DNA of 64,000 nt from an uncultured Mycoplasmatota bacterium (GTDB taxonomy: Bacteria; Bacillota_I; Bacilli_A; RF39; UBA660): assembly GCA_947652325.1 (NCBI GenBank), contig CANTCQ010000008.1, positions 1 through 64,000 of the forward strand, given 5' to 3'. The position numbers were made by a program, and so were the translations under genes. Below the pieces are notes generated by a model. That model was not told the DNA's origin. It did no database searches and saw only the letters and a program-made list of their open reading frames with translations. This document shows, piece by piece, positions 28,501 to 37,259 of this stretch. Position 1 is the stretch's first letter. Each line of letters begins with the position of its first letter.

Positions 28501-30603
28501 TCAATTTGCTAAAGTAATGGAAATTACATTAGAAAAGTTGATTTCCTGCCCTGTCGGAATACTTGTCGATGCTACTTTTCCATATCCTGAAAGTTCATAA
28601 GGAAGTCCAAGAATATTGCAAAATGTTACAATCTCATTCGTACTCCAACCTATTACATTAGGCATTTTATAAGAAACGGTATTGGTAAGCAAAAATACTT
28701 TAGTTCCCACTAAAACTTCTTGGTTTTTTAATGGGTATTGATTAATAACATAATTTCCTCCTCCCAAAACAATAGGAAGCAATCCTTTCTTTTTTAATTC
28801 ATCCACTGTTATAAGAACTTGATTGGAAATACAATCGCTTAAAGTGACAATTTTACTAGTATCGACCGCATTCACATTTTCAATCACATGCAAAGATTTT
28901 GCTGTTTCTTCTACAACTCCATTTACAACACTTGCAACATCATTTGTTCCCCCTACAAGTTTTTTAATTGCTATGTAGACAATATAATGGGGTTCTTCAT
29001 AAGGGAAAACACCTGCAAAACTTTTAATATAATCATATTCCCCTGTTAAATAACCACCCTTTGGACTTGCAATTTGCGCTGTTCCAGTCTTTCCAATTAA
29101 AGAGACATTAAGAGGAGCAAAACCTCGACTCGATTCGAAGCCATCATATATCACTTTATACATTAATTCTTTTATTTTTTGAATCGTTTCTTTACTTGCA
29201 ACTTTGTTTACTTCTTCACGACCATACTCTTTTATTGTATTGCCCTTATCATCCACAATTTTGGAAATTATATATGGCTTTACCATAACGCCCTCATTAG
29301 CGATAATAGTTAATGCTTGTAACATTTGAATAGGAGTTACAGTAATTCCTTGTCCAAAAGAGGCTGTTGCAAGTTCGCTTTCATACATGAAATTTACTTT
29401 TCCATCTAATTCTCCTGGTAATAAAATTCCCGTTGTTGTTCCAAATCCTAACGTATCATAAAAAGCACGTAACCTTTTATAACCAAGTTGCAAAGCTAAA
29501 TTAGTTGCTGCAACATTACTGGAATAGGCAAAACCAGTATCATAAGTGATTTCTCCCCAACCTTTATTATTAAAATCATTTATCTTTGTTCCATCCGATA
29601 ATATTTTAGAACCCGAAGTATATAAAGCACTACCATCATATATTCCCTCTTCAATAGCATTCATAAACGAAAATATTTTCATAACAGAACCCGGTTCATA
29701 TGTATACCCAACCAAAGGATTGACATAACTTTCCAAATCATCACGAGTATTTAAATCAAAACTAGGAGAACTGGCACTTCCTAAAATAGCTCCTGATTTA
29801 GCATCCATTACAGAAATAGTTGCCCAGTCAAAAGCATAATTATTTTTTAAAGAATGAATCGCATTTTCTAAAACAAGTTGGACATCTTGGTCTAAAGTCA
29901 AGTAAAGATTGGCTCCACTTACACTATCTTCTTGATATACAGGTATATTCGGAATTCGATATCCATATAAATCTTTTTGATATTTTATCCAACCATTTTT
30001 TCCTTTTAAAGTATCATTGAAATAGGATTCTATCCCCATTTCACCATTTATTTCTCCTGAATCATCAGATTTTGCATATCCCAAAATATAAGAGGCATAA
30101 TTACCATAAGGATAATATCTTTTTGTACTGCCTATAAAATCAATTCCTGGTAAATCTAAAGCTAAAATTTCATTTTTTTTATTTTCTGTAATTCCTCTTT
30201 TTAATTCAATTTGATATAAATTTTCTCGATTCAAAAGTTCTAAAAGAGTACTTTCTTCTCTTTCTAAAATCGGCGCAAGCATACGTGCTGTATTTTCTTT
30301 ATCCACAACATGCTCAGGATTTTCTTCCTTGGTAGTTCGACTACTCGATAAATAAGCAATTACAGTATACGAATTCATATCCACTGCCAAAATGTTGTTA
30401 TTTCTATCATAAATGGTCCCTCTTGATGCATAAAGCGTTTTTTCTTCAGTATTTCGATTATCTGCAAATGCTCGTAAATTAACACCATCTACTTCTTCAC
30501 TAGTTGAAACCAACACAAGTTTTATAATAATAATCAAAAATAAAAAAGAAAGACCGAGCATTGTCAATTTTATATTATAATGAACACTCACTTTCCTTTT
30601 CAT
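28501..30603 (-). CDS. pbpB: Class B penicillin-binding protein with PASTA domains (FtsI/PbpB)
   Basis: SRGTIYDRNNNILA, EPGSVMKIFSF (SxxK), SSN, KTGTAQ, PASTA repeats at C-terminus; directly follows ftsL. Confidence 0.94.
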   Translation of the reverse strand: MKRKVSVHYNIKLTMLGLSFLFLIIIIKLVLVSTSEEVDGVNLRAFADNRNTEEKTLYASRGTIYDRNNNILAVDMNSYTVIAYLSSSRTTKEENPEHVVDKENTARMLAPILEREESTLLELLNRENLYQIELKRGITENKKNEILALDLPGIDFIGSTKRYYPYGNYASYILGYAKSDDSGEINGEMGIESYFNDTLKGKNGWIKYQKDLYGYRIPNIPVYQEDSVSGANLYLTLDQDVQLVLENAIHSLKNNYAFDWATISVMDAKSGAILGSASSPSFDLNTRDDLESYVNPLVGYTYEPGSVMKIFSFMNAIEEGIYDGSALYTSGSKILSDGTKINDFNNKGWGEITYDTGFAYSSNVAATNLALQLGYKRLRAFYDTLGFGTTTGILLPGELDGKVNFMYESELATASFGQGITVTPIQMLQALTIIANEGVMVKPYIISKIVDDKGNTIKEYGREEVNKVASKETIQKIKELMYKVIYDGFESSRGFAPLNVSLIGKTGTAQIASPKGGYLTGEYDYIKSFAGVFPYEEPHYIVYIAIKKLVGGTNDVASVVNGVVEETAKSLHVIENVNAVDTSKIVTLSDCISNQVLITVDELKKKGLLPIVLGGGNYVINQYPLKNQEVLVGTKVFLLTNTVSYKMPNVIGWSTNEIVTFCNILGLPYELSGYGKVASTSIPTGQEINFSNVISITLAN

Positions 30604-30614
30604 ATATACACCTT

Positions 30615-30920
30615 CTAACGATTATTAGTAATGACCTTTATATTATCATTATTATACGTTAAACCAACTTCTTTTGCAACTTCTTGAATTTTATCCAAAG
30701 AAGCAAGTTCGTTAATTTGCATTCCTAAACTTTCATTCAAATTGGTTTGTCTATTTATTTTATTTTTCAATTGTTCTACTTGAATATTAGACTCAGAAAG
30801 CATTGCTTTTGTAAAAACATTAGAAATAGGTACAGCTATAACTAACAAAAATAATAAAATGTATAAAACCTTTTCTCCCTTTACCATTGTTATTTTTTTT
30901 CCTTTATTTACTTTTCTCAT
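30615..30920 (-). CDS. ftsL: Cell division protein FtsL
   Basis: Short bitopic protein with coiled coil, between rsmH and pbpB. Confidence 0.85.
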   Translation of the reverse strand: MRKVNKGKKITMVKGEKVLYILLFLLVIAVPISNVFTKAMLSESNIQVEQLKNKINRQTNLNESLGMQINELASLDKIQEVAKEVGLTYNNDNIKVITNNR

Positions 30921-30922
30921 TT

Positions 30923-31846
30923 TTATACCCTTTCTATTACTCGAAGTTTTGCACTTGTGCTTCGATGGTTTTCTTGTATTTCTTTTTCGCTTGCTACAAT
31001 TGGTTTTTTATTCACTATTTTAATAAGAGGCTTATAAATATCAGGGATTTCAGGCAATCCTTTTACCATTTCATTTACCTCACTGTATTTTTTAAAAATG
31101 CGTTTTACAATTCTATCTTCTAAAGAATGAAAGGTAATAACACAAATTCTTCCTTTTGGCTTTAAAAGTTTTATGGCATCAGGTAAAACTTTTTCTAATA
31201 CTTGCAATTCATGATTCACTTCAATTCGAATTGCTTGAAAAATTTGGCGTTCAGGATGTTTCATATGAAAATATTTTGCTCCTACTGCTTTTTCAATAAT
31301 AGAAACAAGTTCTTTAGTTGTTTCTATCTTTTTCGATGCCCGATAAAGAAAAATTTCATCGACAATTCTTTTGCTTCTTGCTTCTTCTCCATATTGATAA
31401 AATACAGTTAACATATCTTCTTTTGAATAAGTATTGATAAGTGTATAGGCACTAAATTCTTGGCTTTTATCCATACGCATATCTAAAACTCCATCTTGCA
31501 TGAAAGAAAAACCACGATTTGCCTCATCAATTTGCGGGCTTGAAACACCTAAATCAAATAAAATCCCATCTACTTCTTTTCTATCTTCTTTTTCTAAATA
31601 TTCTTTCATATGAACGAAATTGGAATGAATTATCGTAAAATTATTGCCAATTGTTTTTAATTCTTTTTTAGAATAAGTAACAGCTTCTTCATCTGCATCA
31701 AATGCAAATAAATATCCTTTTTTTATAGTAGATAGAATTTTTTTACTATGCCCTGCATAGCCAAGAGTGGCATCAACAACAATACTATCTTCTTGTAAAT
31801 TTAAATTGTCTATCGCTTCTTTTAGTAAAACACTATAATGTTTCAT
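30923..31846 (-). CDS. rsmH: 16S rRNA (cytosine1402-N4)-methyltransferase
   Basis: HYSVLLKEAIDNL, VDATLGYAGHS, FDLGVSSPQIDEANRGFSF, VITFHSLEDRIVK. Confidence 0.98.
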   Translation of the reverse strand: MKHYSVLLKEAIDNLNLQEDSIVVDATLGYAGHSKKILSTIKKGYLFAFDADEEAVTYSKKELKTIGNNFTIIHSNFVHMKEYLEKEDRKEVDGILFDLGVSSPQIDEANRGFSFMQDGVLDMRMDKSQEFSAYTLINTYSKEDMLTVFYQYGEEARSKRIVDEIFLYRASKKIETTKELVSIIEKAVGAKYFHMKHPERQIFQAIRIEVNHELQVLEKVLPDAIKLLKPKGRICVITFHSLEDRIVKRIFKKYSEVNEMVKGLPEIPDIYKPLIKIVNKKPIVASEKEIQENHRSTSAKLRVIERV

Positions 31847-32280
31847 TAAAAATTCACATCCATAAATAAATTTTCCGCAATATCGGATAATTTATCACTG
31901 TTTTCTTTCATAAAGTTATCCCAAGCAAGTTTATCCCATATTTCAATACGGTCGTTAGCGCCGATTACAATACATTCATGTGTTAAACCGGCGTAACAAA
32001 CAAGTGGGGAGGTAAGGCAAGTTCTTCCTTGACGGTCAAACTCGCATTCAGTAGCACCAGAAAAGAAAGACCTAATAAATGTACGAGCATCTTTTTTTGT
32101 AAAAGGTAGAGTTTTTAGTTGATTTTCTAGTTTTTTCCACTCCGCAATGGAATAAACATATAAACATTTTTCAAGGCCTCGTGCCACAATAAATTTTTCA
32201 CCTAAAGTTGTTCGAAACTTTGAGGGAAGCACAATTCTTGACTTATCATCAATAGTATGATGATATTCGCCCATAAACAT
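31846..32280 (-). CDS. mraZ: Transcriptional regulator MraZ
   Basis: MFMGEYHHTIDDKSRIVLPSKFR, DRQGR..L two-repeat family; head of dcw cluster. Confidence 0.98.
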   Translation of the reverse strand: MFMGEYHHTIDDKSRIVLPSKFRTTLGEKFIVARGLEKCLYVYSIAEWKKLENQLKTLPFTKKDARTFIRSFFSGATECEFDRQGRTCLTSPLVCYAGLTHECIVIGANDRIEIWDKLAWDNFMKENSDKLSDIAENLFMDVNF

Positions 32281-32290
32281 TTTTTAAGTC

Positions 32291-32330
32291 CCCCACTTTC
32301 TACCACAATGTACCACTGTCTACCACTATA
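32291..32330 (-). promoter_or_regulatory. MraZ-box array: four direct repeats at exactly 10-bp spacing
   Basis: Minus strand TATAGTGGTA-GACAGTGGTA-CATTGTGGTA-GAAAGTGGGG just upstream of mraZ start. Confidence 0.88.
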
Positions 32331-32356
32331 TTACACGAAACCTACAAAAATGTAAA
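32328..32356 (-). promoter_or_regulatory. mraZ promoter (TTTACA-N17-TAATAT)
   Basis: Minus strand TTTACATTTTTGTAGGTTTCGTGTAATAT abutting the MraZ boxes. Confidence 0.8.
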
Positions 32357-32360
32357 TAGG

Positions 32361-32378
32361 TTTGAAAAAATTTTCAAA
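32361..32378. repeat. Perfect inverted repeat TTTGAAAA-AA-TTTTCAAA upstream of mraZ -35
   Basis: Read directly. Confidence 0.6.
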
Positions 32379-32593
32379 AAAATTTGACAAAAAAAAGACA
32401 TAAAGGTCTATTTTAAATTTTTTTCTACATAAATTCTTTTATCTCCGGTTAAAACAAATCGTATTTATCTCTTGATAACACCAAGCATTTAAAGTCCATA
32501 AATTGAAGATTAGTGGACAAAGTAATATAAATTTTTTTTAATTTTAATAAATCTTGATATTGCACTAAGTGCCTATATTCTAATTTTACAGCA

Positions 32594-32617
32594 AGAAAAA
32601 AAGAGCTCTTACGCTCT
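32594..32617 (-). terminator. Intrinsic terminator overlapping efp stop codon
   Basis: Minus strand AGAGC-GTAAGA-GCTCT-TTTTTT; TAA stop sits in the loop. Confidence 0.65.
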
Positions 32618-33169
32618 ACTTGAATATTTACCATCTTTTGTTGAAATAATAATTTTTTCTCCTGTTTCAATAAAAAGTGGCACTTTTACTTTATATCCTG
32701 TTTCTAAAGTGGCATCTTTCATTGCGTTATTGGCAGTATTTCCTTTTACGGCAGGTTCAGTTTCCACTACTTCGAATTCAATTTTTTCAGGAAGACTAAT
32801 TCCAATAATTTCTCCTTCATAAAAATCAATCATAATTTCCAAATTTTCTTTTAAAAATTTCGTATCCTCTCCTAAAACACTAGAAGAAATTTCAATTTGT
32901 TCATATGTATTTGTATCCATAAATACATAATTATCGCCATTTGCATACAAATATTGCATTGGACTTTTGGTAATGTGTGCACGGTCTACTTTTGTTCCAG
33001 AATTAAAAGAAACTTCGGTAATAGAACCCGTTTTTAAATTTTTTAATTTCATTTTAACAAACGCTGCACCCTTGCCTGGTTTAACATGTGAAAATTCTTG
33101 CACAACGCAGGGAAATCCGTCAACCATAATAGTCATTCCATTTTTAATATCATTTACACTTACATTCAT
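32609..33169 (-). CDS. efp: Elongation factor P
   Basis: VNDIKNGMTIMVDGFPCVVQEFSHVKPGKGAAFVKMKLKNLKTGS...ETGYKVKVPLFIETGEKIIISTKDGKY. Confidence 0.97.
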   Translation of the reverse strand: MNVSVNDIKNGMTIMVDGFPCVVQEFSHVKPGKGAAFVKMKLKNLKTGSITEVSFNSGTKVDRAHITKSPMQYLYANGDNYVFMDTNTYEQIEISSSVLGEDTKFLKENLEIMIDFYEGEIIGISLPEKIEFEVVETEPAVKGNTANNAMKDATLETGYKVKVPLFIETGEKIIISTKDGKYSSRA

Positions 33170-33184
33170 GTGTAACTCTCCTTA

Positions 33185-33358
33185 CTATTTGCCTAATTTT
33201 GATTCTTTAAATACAGTTGTTTTTTTACATTTAGGACAATATTTTTTACATTCCATTTTATCAGGTGTATTTTTTTTATTTTTGATACTAGGTCTTCTAG
33301 AGTATCCACATTCTGTACACTTAAGACCAAAAAATACACGATTTAGATTTTTTGCCAT
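33185..33358 (-). CDS. rpmG: 50S ribosomal protein L33
   Basis: MAKNLNRVFFGLKCTECGYSRRPSIKNKKNTPDKMECKKYCPKCKKTTVFKESK; internal start preferred. Confidence 0.92.
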   Translation of the reverse strand: MAKNLNRVFFGLKCTECGYSRRPSIKNKKNTPDKMECKKYCPKCKKTTVFKESKLGK

Positions 33359-33466
33359 GTAAGATACCTCTCTTTCTTTAAAACTATATGTATTATATAG
33401 TAAAAACACTACTTTTGCAAATATTACTTGAAAATAATTTGTTTTTAATAATGGTATTGCAAAATA

Positions 33467-36256
33467 TTAAATATTATTATCTTCCCTATTAGAACCTGTT
33501 TTCCTTTTTAAAATACGAACCAATTCTTCTTCATTTTCTTTTATGAAAGAAATGTTATTTACTAGTTTTTTCATTTGATTTGACTTATTTGTTTCTTCTT
33601 TTTGTATTAATAACTTTTTTTTCAAATCACGAAGTTCTTCTTCTGTAAAACTATAAAAATCTCTTGAAATTTTTTCTACAAATTCTTCTGGTTTTCTTTT
33701 AACTGAAATATTTATTCCTCCATATAAAAATTCATTTAACATAGCGTATGCATTTTCAATATCAGATGAAAGAATCAACTTTTCTAATCTTTTTTCTTTC
33801 CAAACAAATACAATTTTTTTACCCAATTTCTTTTTTACAAATACTCCTATAAGCAATAAAACTGCATAAAATGCTATATTATTTTCAATTCCCCATGCCA
33901 AAATAGTATAAAAAGTATCTCGTAAAAAATGATAAGATTCAGAAGGAGTAATGTCTACAATTTCTCCATTTCTATTCATTGCCCATGCATGTGCTTCATT
34001 ACTCGTAATAAACAAATCATCATTGTTTACATATCCTGTAATATAAATAAGTTCATCATCAACACCCACTGCTAAAGTGGCAGCTAAATTACAAATTAAA
34101 GAATCCATAGAAGCAACAGATGAAAAAAATTCAAGCTCATTCATGGACTTTATTTCTTCTTCTAAATTTGCATCTTGAATAGGAGTTTTTGAATATTTTT
34201 TATTTTGAATTGCAAAAAATATCTCTTCATTTGTAACGTCTTTAGAAAGTTTCAATCCTTTAATAATCGCTTCCCTTATTTCTAATGAAGAATATGTTTT
34301 ATCTTTATACATTTTATAAGGCAAATTTTGAGTAAATAAATTTTCATTTTCCAAAGATATTCCATAAGCAAATTGTATTTCTATTTCTTCCATTGAAGAT
34401 AATAATTGTTTTTCTTCATATGTGAAATAACGACTTAAACGATTCCTATCATATATAATTTTTTTATTTTCATCCTTTTTATCAACAAAAGTTATAGAAG
34501 TTAATACATAATTATCCCCAACTGGATACAAAGTACCTGTAACCCATAATGTGTCTACAAAAAGACAATTATTTAAATCTTTTTTAGATATTGTATGACT
34601 TATTTTAAAAAGAGGCGTTGCTTCCTTTATATCAAAGAAAGTCAAGATATAATCTTTTAACAAATAATTTATTTGTCCTTCTTTATAATCAAATTCGTTT
34701 GCTGATTTATAGGCAAAATATTTGGGAAGTAAAACATTTTCTTTTAAAGGTGTAATAGTACCCACAATATTTTTTGAATAATAGTCCATTAAATTAGAAA
34801 CATCTCCTGAAGAAGTAAACGAAGTTTGATTACTTACAAATTCATTCATTTTTTCTTCTTCTTCTTTTTCTTTTTTATCAAAATCTATACCTAATTTTTT
34901 TAACAAACCATCAACTATTCTTTTTTCAAATGAAAAAGATTCTTCTACAAAAAAATCTATTGTATGCTGACAATCTAAGAATTTATCTATATTCCATATC
35001 TTATTAGGTTTTAAAAGAGTAATAAGAGCGGTAATAAGAAAAACCATTCCATATAGAAGAAATAAGATTATCCATTTATCAATAAGTTGGTATACAAAAT
35101 ACTTTATTCTATCACTCGTAAGATATAAACCAGAGATTTTAGAAAGTTTTTTATTTTTTTTCAGAGTAAATTCGGTATAAATAAAATCATAAAAGGTTAA
35201 ATACTCTTTTATTCCTTCTGTTTTTTTTATTTTTTCGTTTTTGATAAGATAAAGATAGAGAGCAGACAAATAATAAAGGTCTTTATTTTCCACAAGAATT
35301 TTTGCTCTATCTAAAAGTGTTTTATAATCTAAAATATCGAAATAATCATAAAATGATAAAACTTGATTTTTTATAAATTCTCCTTTTTTATCAATAGAAA
35401 TAATATGCAAAAATTCACCTATAATCTTTATTTCCTGATATACTTTACCCTTTTTTTTATCTTTATAAAGATTATCTTCATTCATCAGTTGATATAATCT
35501 ATGTTTTATTATTTGCATAAAATTTTTCAAATTATTATTTTCTAAGAATAAAAAAATGTTCTTTTGAATAAAACTGTCTTTTATTTTTGAATTAAAGTCA
35601 AGTAAGACTTGTTTATCAATTCGATAAGTTTCTAATTCAGAAATTAAAAAATTTAGTTTTTTTAAATTAAAAATGTAAAACTCCATTTCTATATATTTTT
35701 TTATGTTATTATCTATAATTTCATTATTATATTTATTATAACATTTCAATATATTTTTATATTTTATGCTTTCTACACTTTCTAAAAAATCTACTTCAAT
35801 TATACAAACGTCTTCTTTACATAAAAAGATTCTATCTATTTTATGTAAATTACAAAAAGACAAGATTTTTTTTAAATTTTCAATATAATCTGTTAAAGAT
35901 ACTCCCTCATTTTTATACAAAATACTTAAACTTTTTTTTAATAAGATTTCATAATTATAAGTAACACCTGCAACGAAAGGATAAGGTTTATAACAAATAA
36001 TATCTATAGGTACTTCTATAATCTTTCGAATCTCATCTTGAGCATTCTTTACTTTTTCTACTGGTACAAATAAAGATTTTATTTTTTCTACAATGAATAT
36101 TCCACCTAATAAAATACGTGACCCGTACAAAGCTACTATTTTACAAAAAGAATATTTTGGAAGATTTTTACCTTCCTTTAAACTAATTACATCATATAAA
36201 TCTCCTTTTTTTAAAATTGTCGCTAAACTTTTTTCTGCTTTTTCAAAATTAGTCAT
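33467..36256 (-). CDS. Membrane protein with N-terminal degenerate kinase-like region and extracytoplasmic transglutaminase-like domain
   Basis: TMs near residues 390 and 800; transglutaminase core 'SLICNLAATLAVG...GYV..NEAHAWAMNRNGEIVDITP' (Cys, His, Asp retained); N-terminus 'EVPIDIICYKPYPFVAGVTY' and 'LHKIDRIFLCKEDVCIIEVD' resemble a degenerate kinase fold. Confidence 0.75.
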   Translation of the reverse strand: MTNFEKAEKSLATILKKGDLYDVISLKEGKNLPKYSFCKIVALYGSRILLGGIFIVEKIKSLFVPVEKVKNAQDEIRKIIEVPIDIICYKPYPFVAGVTYNYEILLKKSLSILYKNEGVSLTDYIENLKKILSFCNLHKIDRIFLCKEDVCIIEVDFLESVESIKYKNILKCYNKYNNEIIDNNIKKYIEMEFYIFNLKKLNFLISELETYRIDKQVLLDFNSKIKDSFIQKNIFLFLENNNLKNFMQIIKHRLYQLMNEDNLYKDKKKGKVYQEIKIIGEFLHIISIDKKGEFIKNQVLSFYDYFDILDYKTLLDRAKILVENKDLYYLSALYLYLIKNEKIKKTEGIKEYLTFYDFIYTEFTLKKNKKLSKISGLYLTSDRIKYFVYQLIDKWIILFLLYGMVFLITALITLLKPNKIWNIDKFLDCQHTIDFFVEESFSFEKRIVDGLLKKLGIDFDKKEKEEEEKMNEFVSNQTSFTSSGDVSNLMDYYSKNIVGTITPLKENVLLPKYFAYKSANEFDYKEGQINYLLKDYILTFFDIKEATPLFKISHTISKKDLNNCLFVDTLWVTGTLYPVGDNYVLTSITFVDKKDENKKIIYDRNRLSRYFTYEEKQLLSSMEEIEIQFAYGISLENENLFTQNLPYKMYKDKTYSSLEIREAIIKGLKLSKDVTNEEIFFAIQNKKYSKTPIQDANLEEEIKSMNELEFFSSVASMDSLICNLAATLAVGVDDELIYITGYVNNDDLFITSNEAHAWAMNRNGEIVDITPSESYHFLRDTFYTILAWGIENNIAFYAVLLLIGVFVKKKLGKKIVFVWKEKRLEKLILSSDIENAYAMLNEFLYGGINISVKRKPEEFVEKISRDFYSFTEEELRDLKKKLLIQKEETNKSNQMKKLVNNISFIKENEEELVRILKRKTGSNREDNNI

Positions 36257-37179
36257 TATCTAAACAATCCTCTTTTTAAAGAAGCTACTTCTGCTTCTAT
36301 TGCATCAAAAAATTCTTGCATTTGCTCGCTTCCAATTTGTAAAACAGCTGGATTAACTCTGTGTCCATAAATGTAACGTAAATATGGAGCTACATCGGAA
36401 GGCAAAAGCTTATTATGTCCATTTACGATAGATATTAATTTAGCAAATTGTTCTAAAAACAAATCTCCACGTATATTTGTTCCAAAAAATACTTTTCTTT
36501 GCTCATGTTGCGGATACCTTACAATATGTGAAATTTTCATTATTATATCTATACTTGCCTCATCTAAAGAAAAACTTTTTATTATTTGATTTATATATAT
36601 TTTTTCCTTAAAAAAATTTTCCATTTTTGTTATGGGCTTAAACCCTCCAAATAGTACTTCTCTTCTTTCGTTTTCTTCCAATTCATCAAAATATATACTA
36701 ACGTCAAAACGATCATATACAGCTAGTGGAACAGTAAAAAGTCCTGCGATTTCTTCTATATTTTGAGTAGCAACAACATGAAAATCTCCAAAAGGATAAA
36801 TTTTCCCTCCTATATTCATATATTTTTCTGAAAATAAATCCAATAAAGTATTTAGGGTACTTCCCTTTGTTCGATTAATCTCATTAATGGCTAATATTTG
36901 CATATTTTCCTTATCTTTTAATTGATTTTGAATATCTTCAGGAAAAATATTTTCAATCATCGTAATTTTTTCAGACAAAAAAGAATTGGCTAAAAAATTT
37001 AACAAAGTTGTTTTACCAGCTCCTGTTCCACCCATAAAAAGTATTTTACTATTTGCATCACACAATAAAGAAAGAGCGATTACATCTTTTGCTTTTTCTT
37101 GACCAACTATCACTTTATCTAAACATTCTCTTAAAAAAAAGTACCAGTTTATTATATATTTCATTTCTTCTTTTGTCAT
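36256..37179 (-). CDS. MoxR-family AAA+ ATPase
   Basis: VIVGQEKAKDVI, FMGGTGAGKTTLLN, LAINEINRTKGSTLNTLLDLFSEK, VVATQNIEEIAG, FDVSIYF. Confidence 0.9.
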   Translation of the reverse strand: MTKEEMKYIINWYFFLRECLDKVIVGQEKAKDVIALSLLCDANSKILFMGGTGAGKTTLLNFLANSFLSEKITMIENIFPEDIQNQLKDKENMQILAINEINRTKGSTLNTLLDLFSEKYMNIGGKIYPFGDFHVVATQNIEEIAGLFTVPLAVYDRFDVSIYFDELEENERREVLFGGFKPITKMENFFKEKIYINQIIKSFSLDEASIDIIMKISHIVRYPQHEQRKVFFGTNIRGDLFLEQFAKLISIVNGHNKLLPSDVAPYLRYIYGHRVNPAVLQIGSEQMQEFFDAIEAEVASLKRGLFR

Positions 37180-37203
37180 AAAATCCCCCCCTAAGCAAGC
37201 AGT

Positions 37204-37232
37204 ATGATACTCTTTTTCACCTATTTTGTCAA
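37204..37232 (-). promoter_or_regulatory. Promoter of moxR-transglutaminase operon (TTGACA-N17-TATCAT)
   Basis: Read directly from reverse complement. Confidence 0.75.
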
Positions 37233-37239
37233 ATTAAAA

Positions 37240-37259
37240 ATGGTAACATAAAAAACCAT
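37240..37259 (-). terminator. Intrinsic terminator after third class B PBP
   Basis: Minus strand ATGGT...ACCAT followed by TTTTTAA, adjacent to stop codon. Confidence 0.5.

Noticed and set aside
32449-32670. Minus-strand 73-aa ORF downstream of and overlapping efp
   Set aside because: Starts inside efp in another frame and crosses the efp terminator; the later part has protein-like stretches (also IRFVLTGDKRIYVEKNLK in another frame) that might be a decayed gene, but I cannot assign it.
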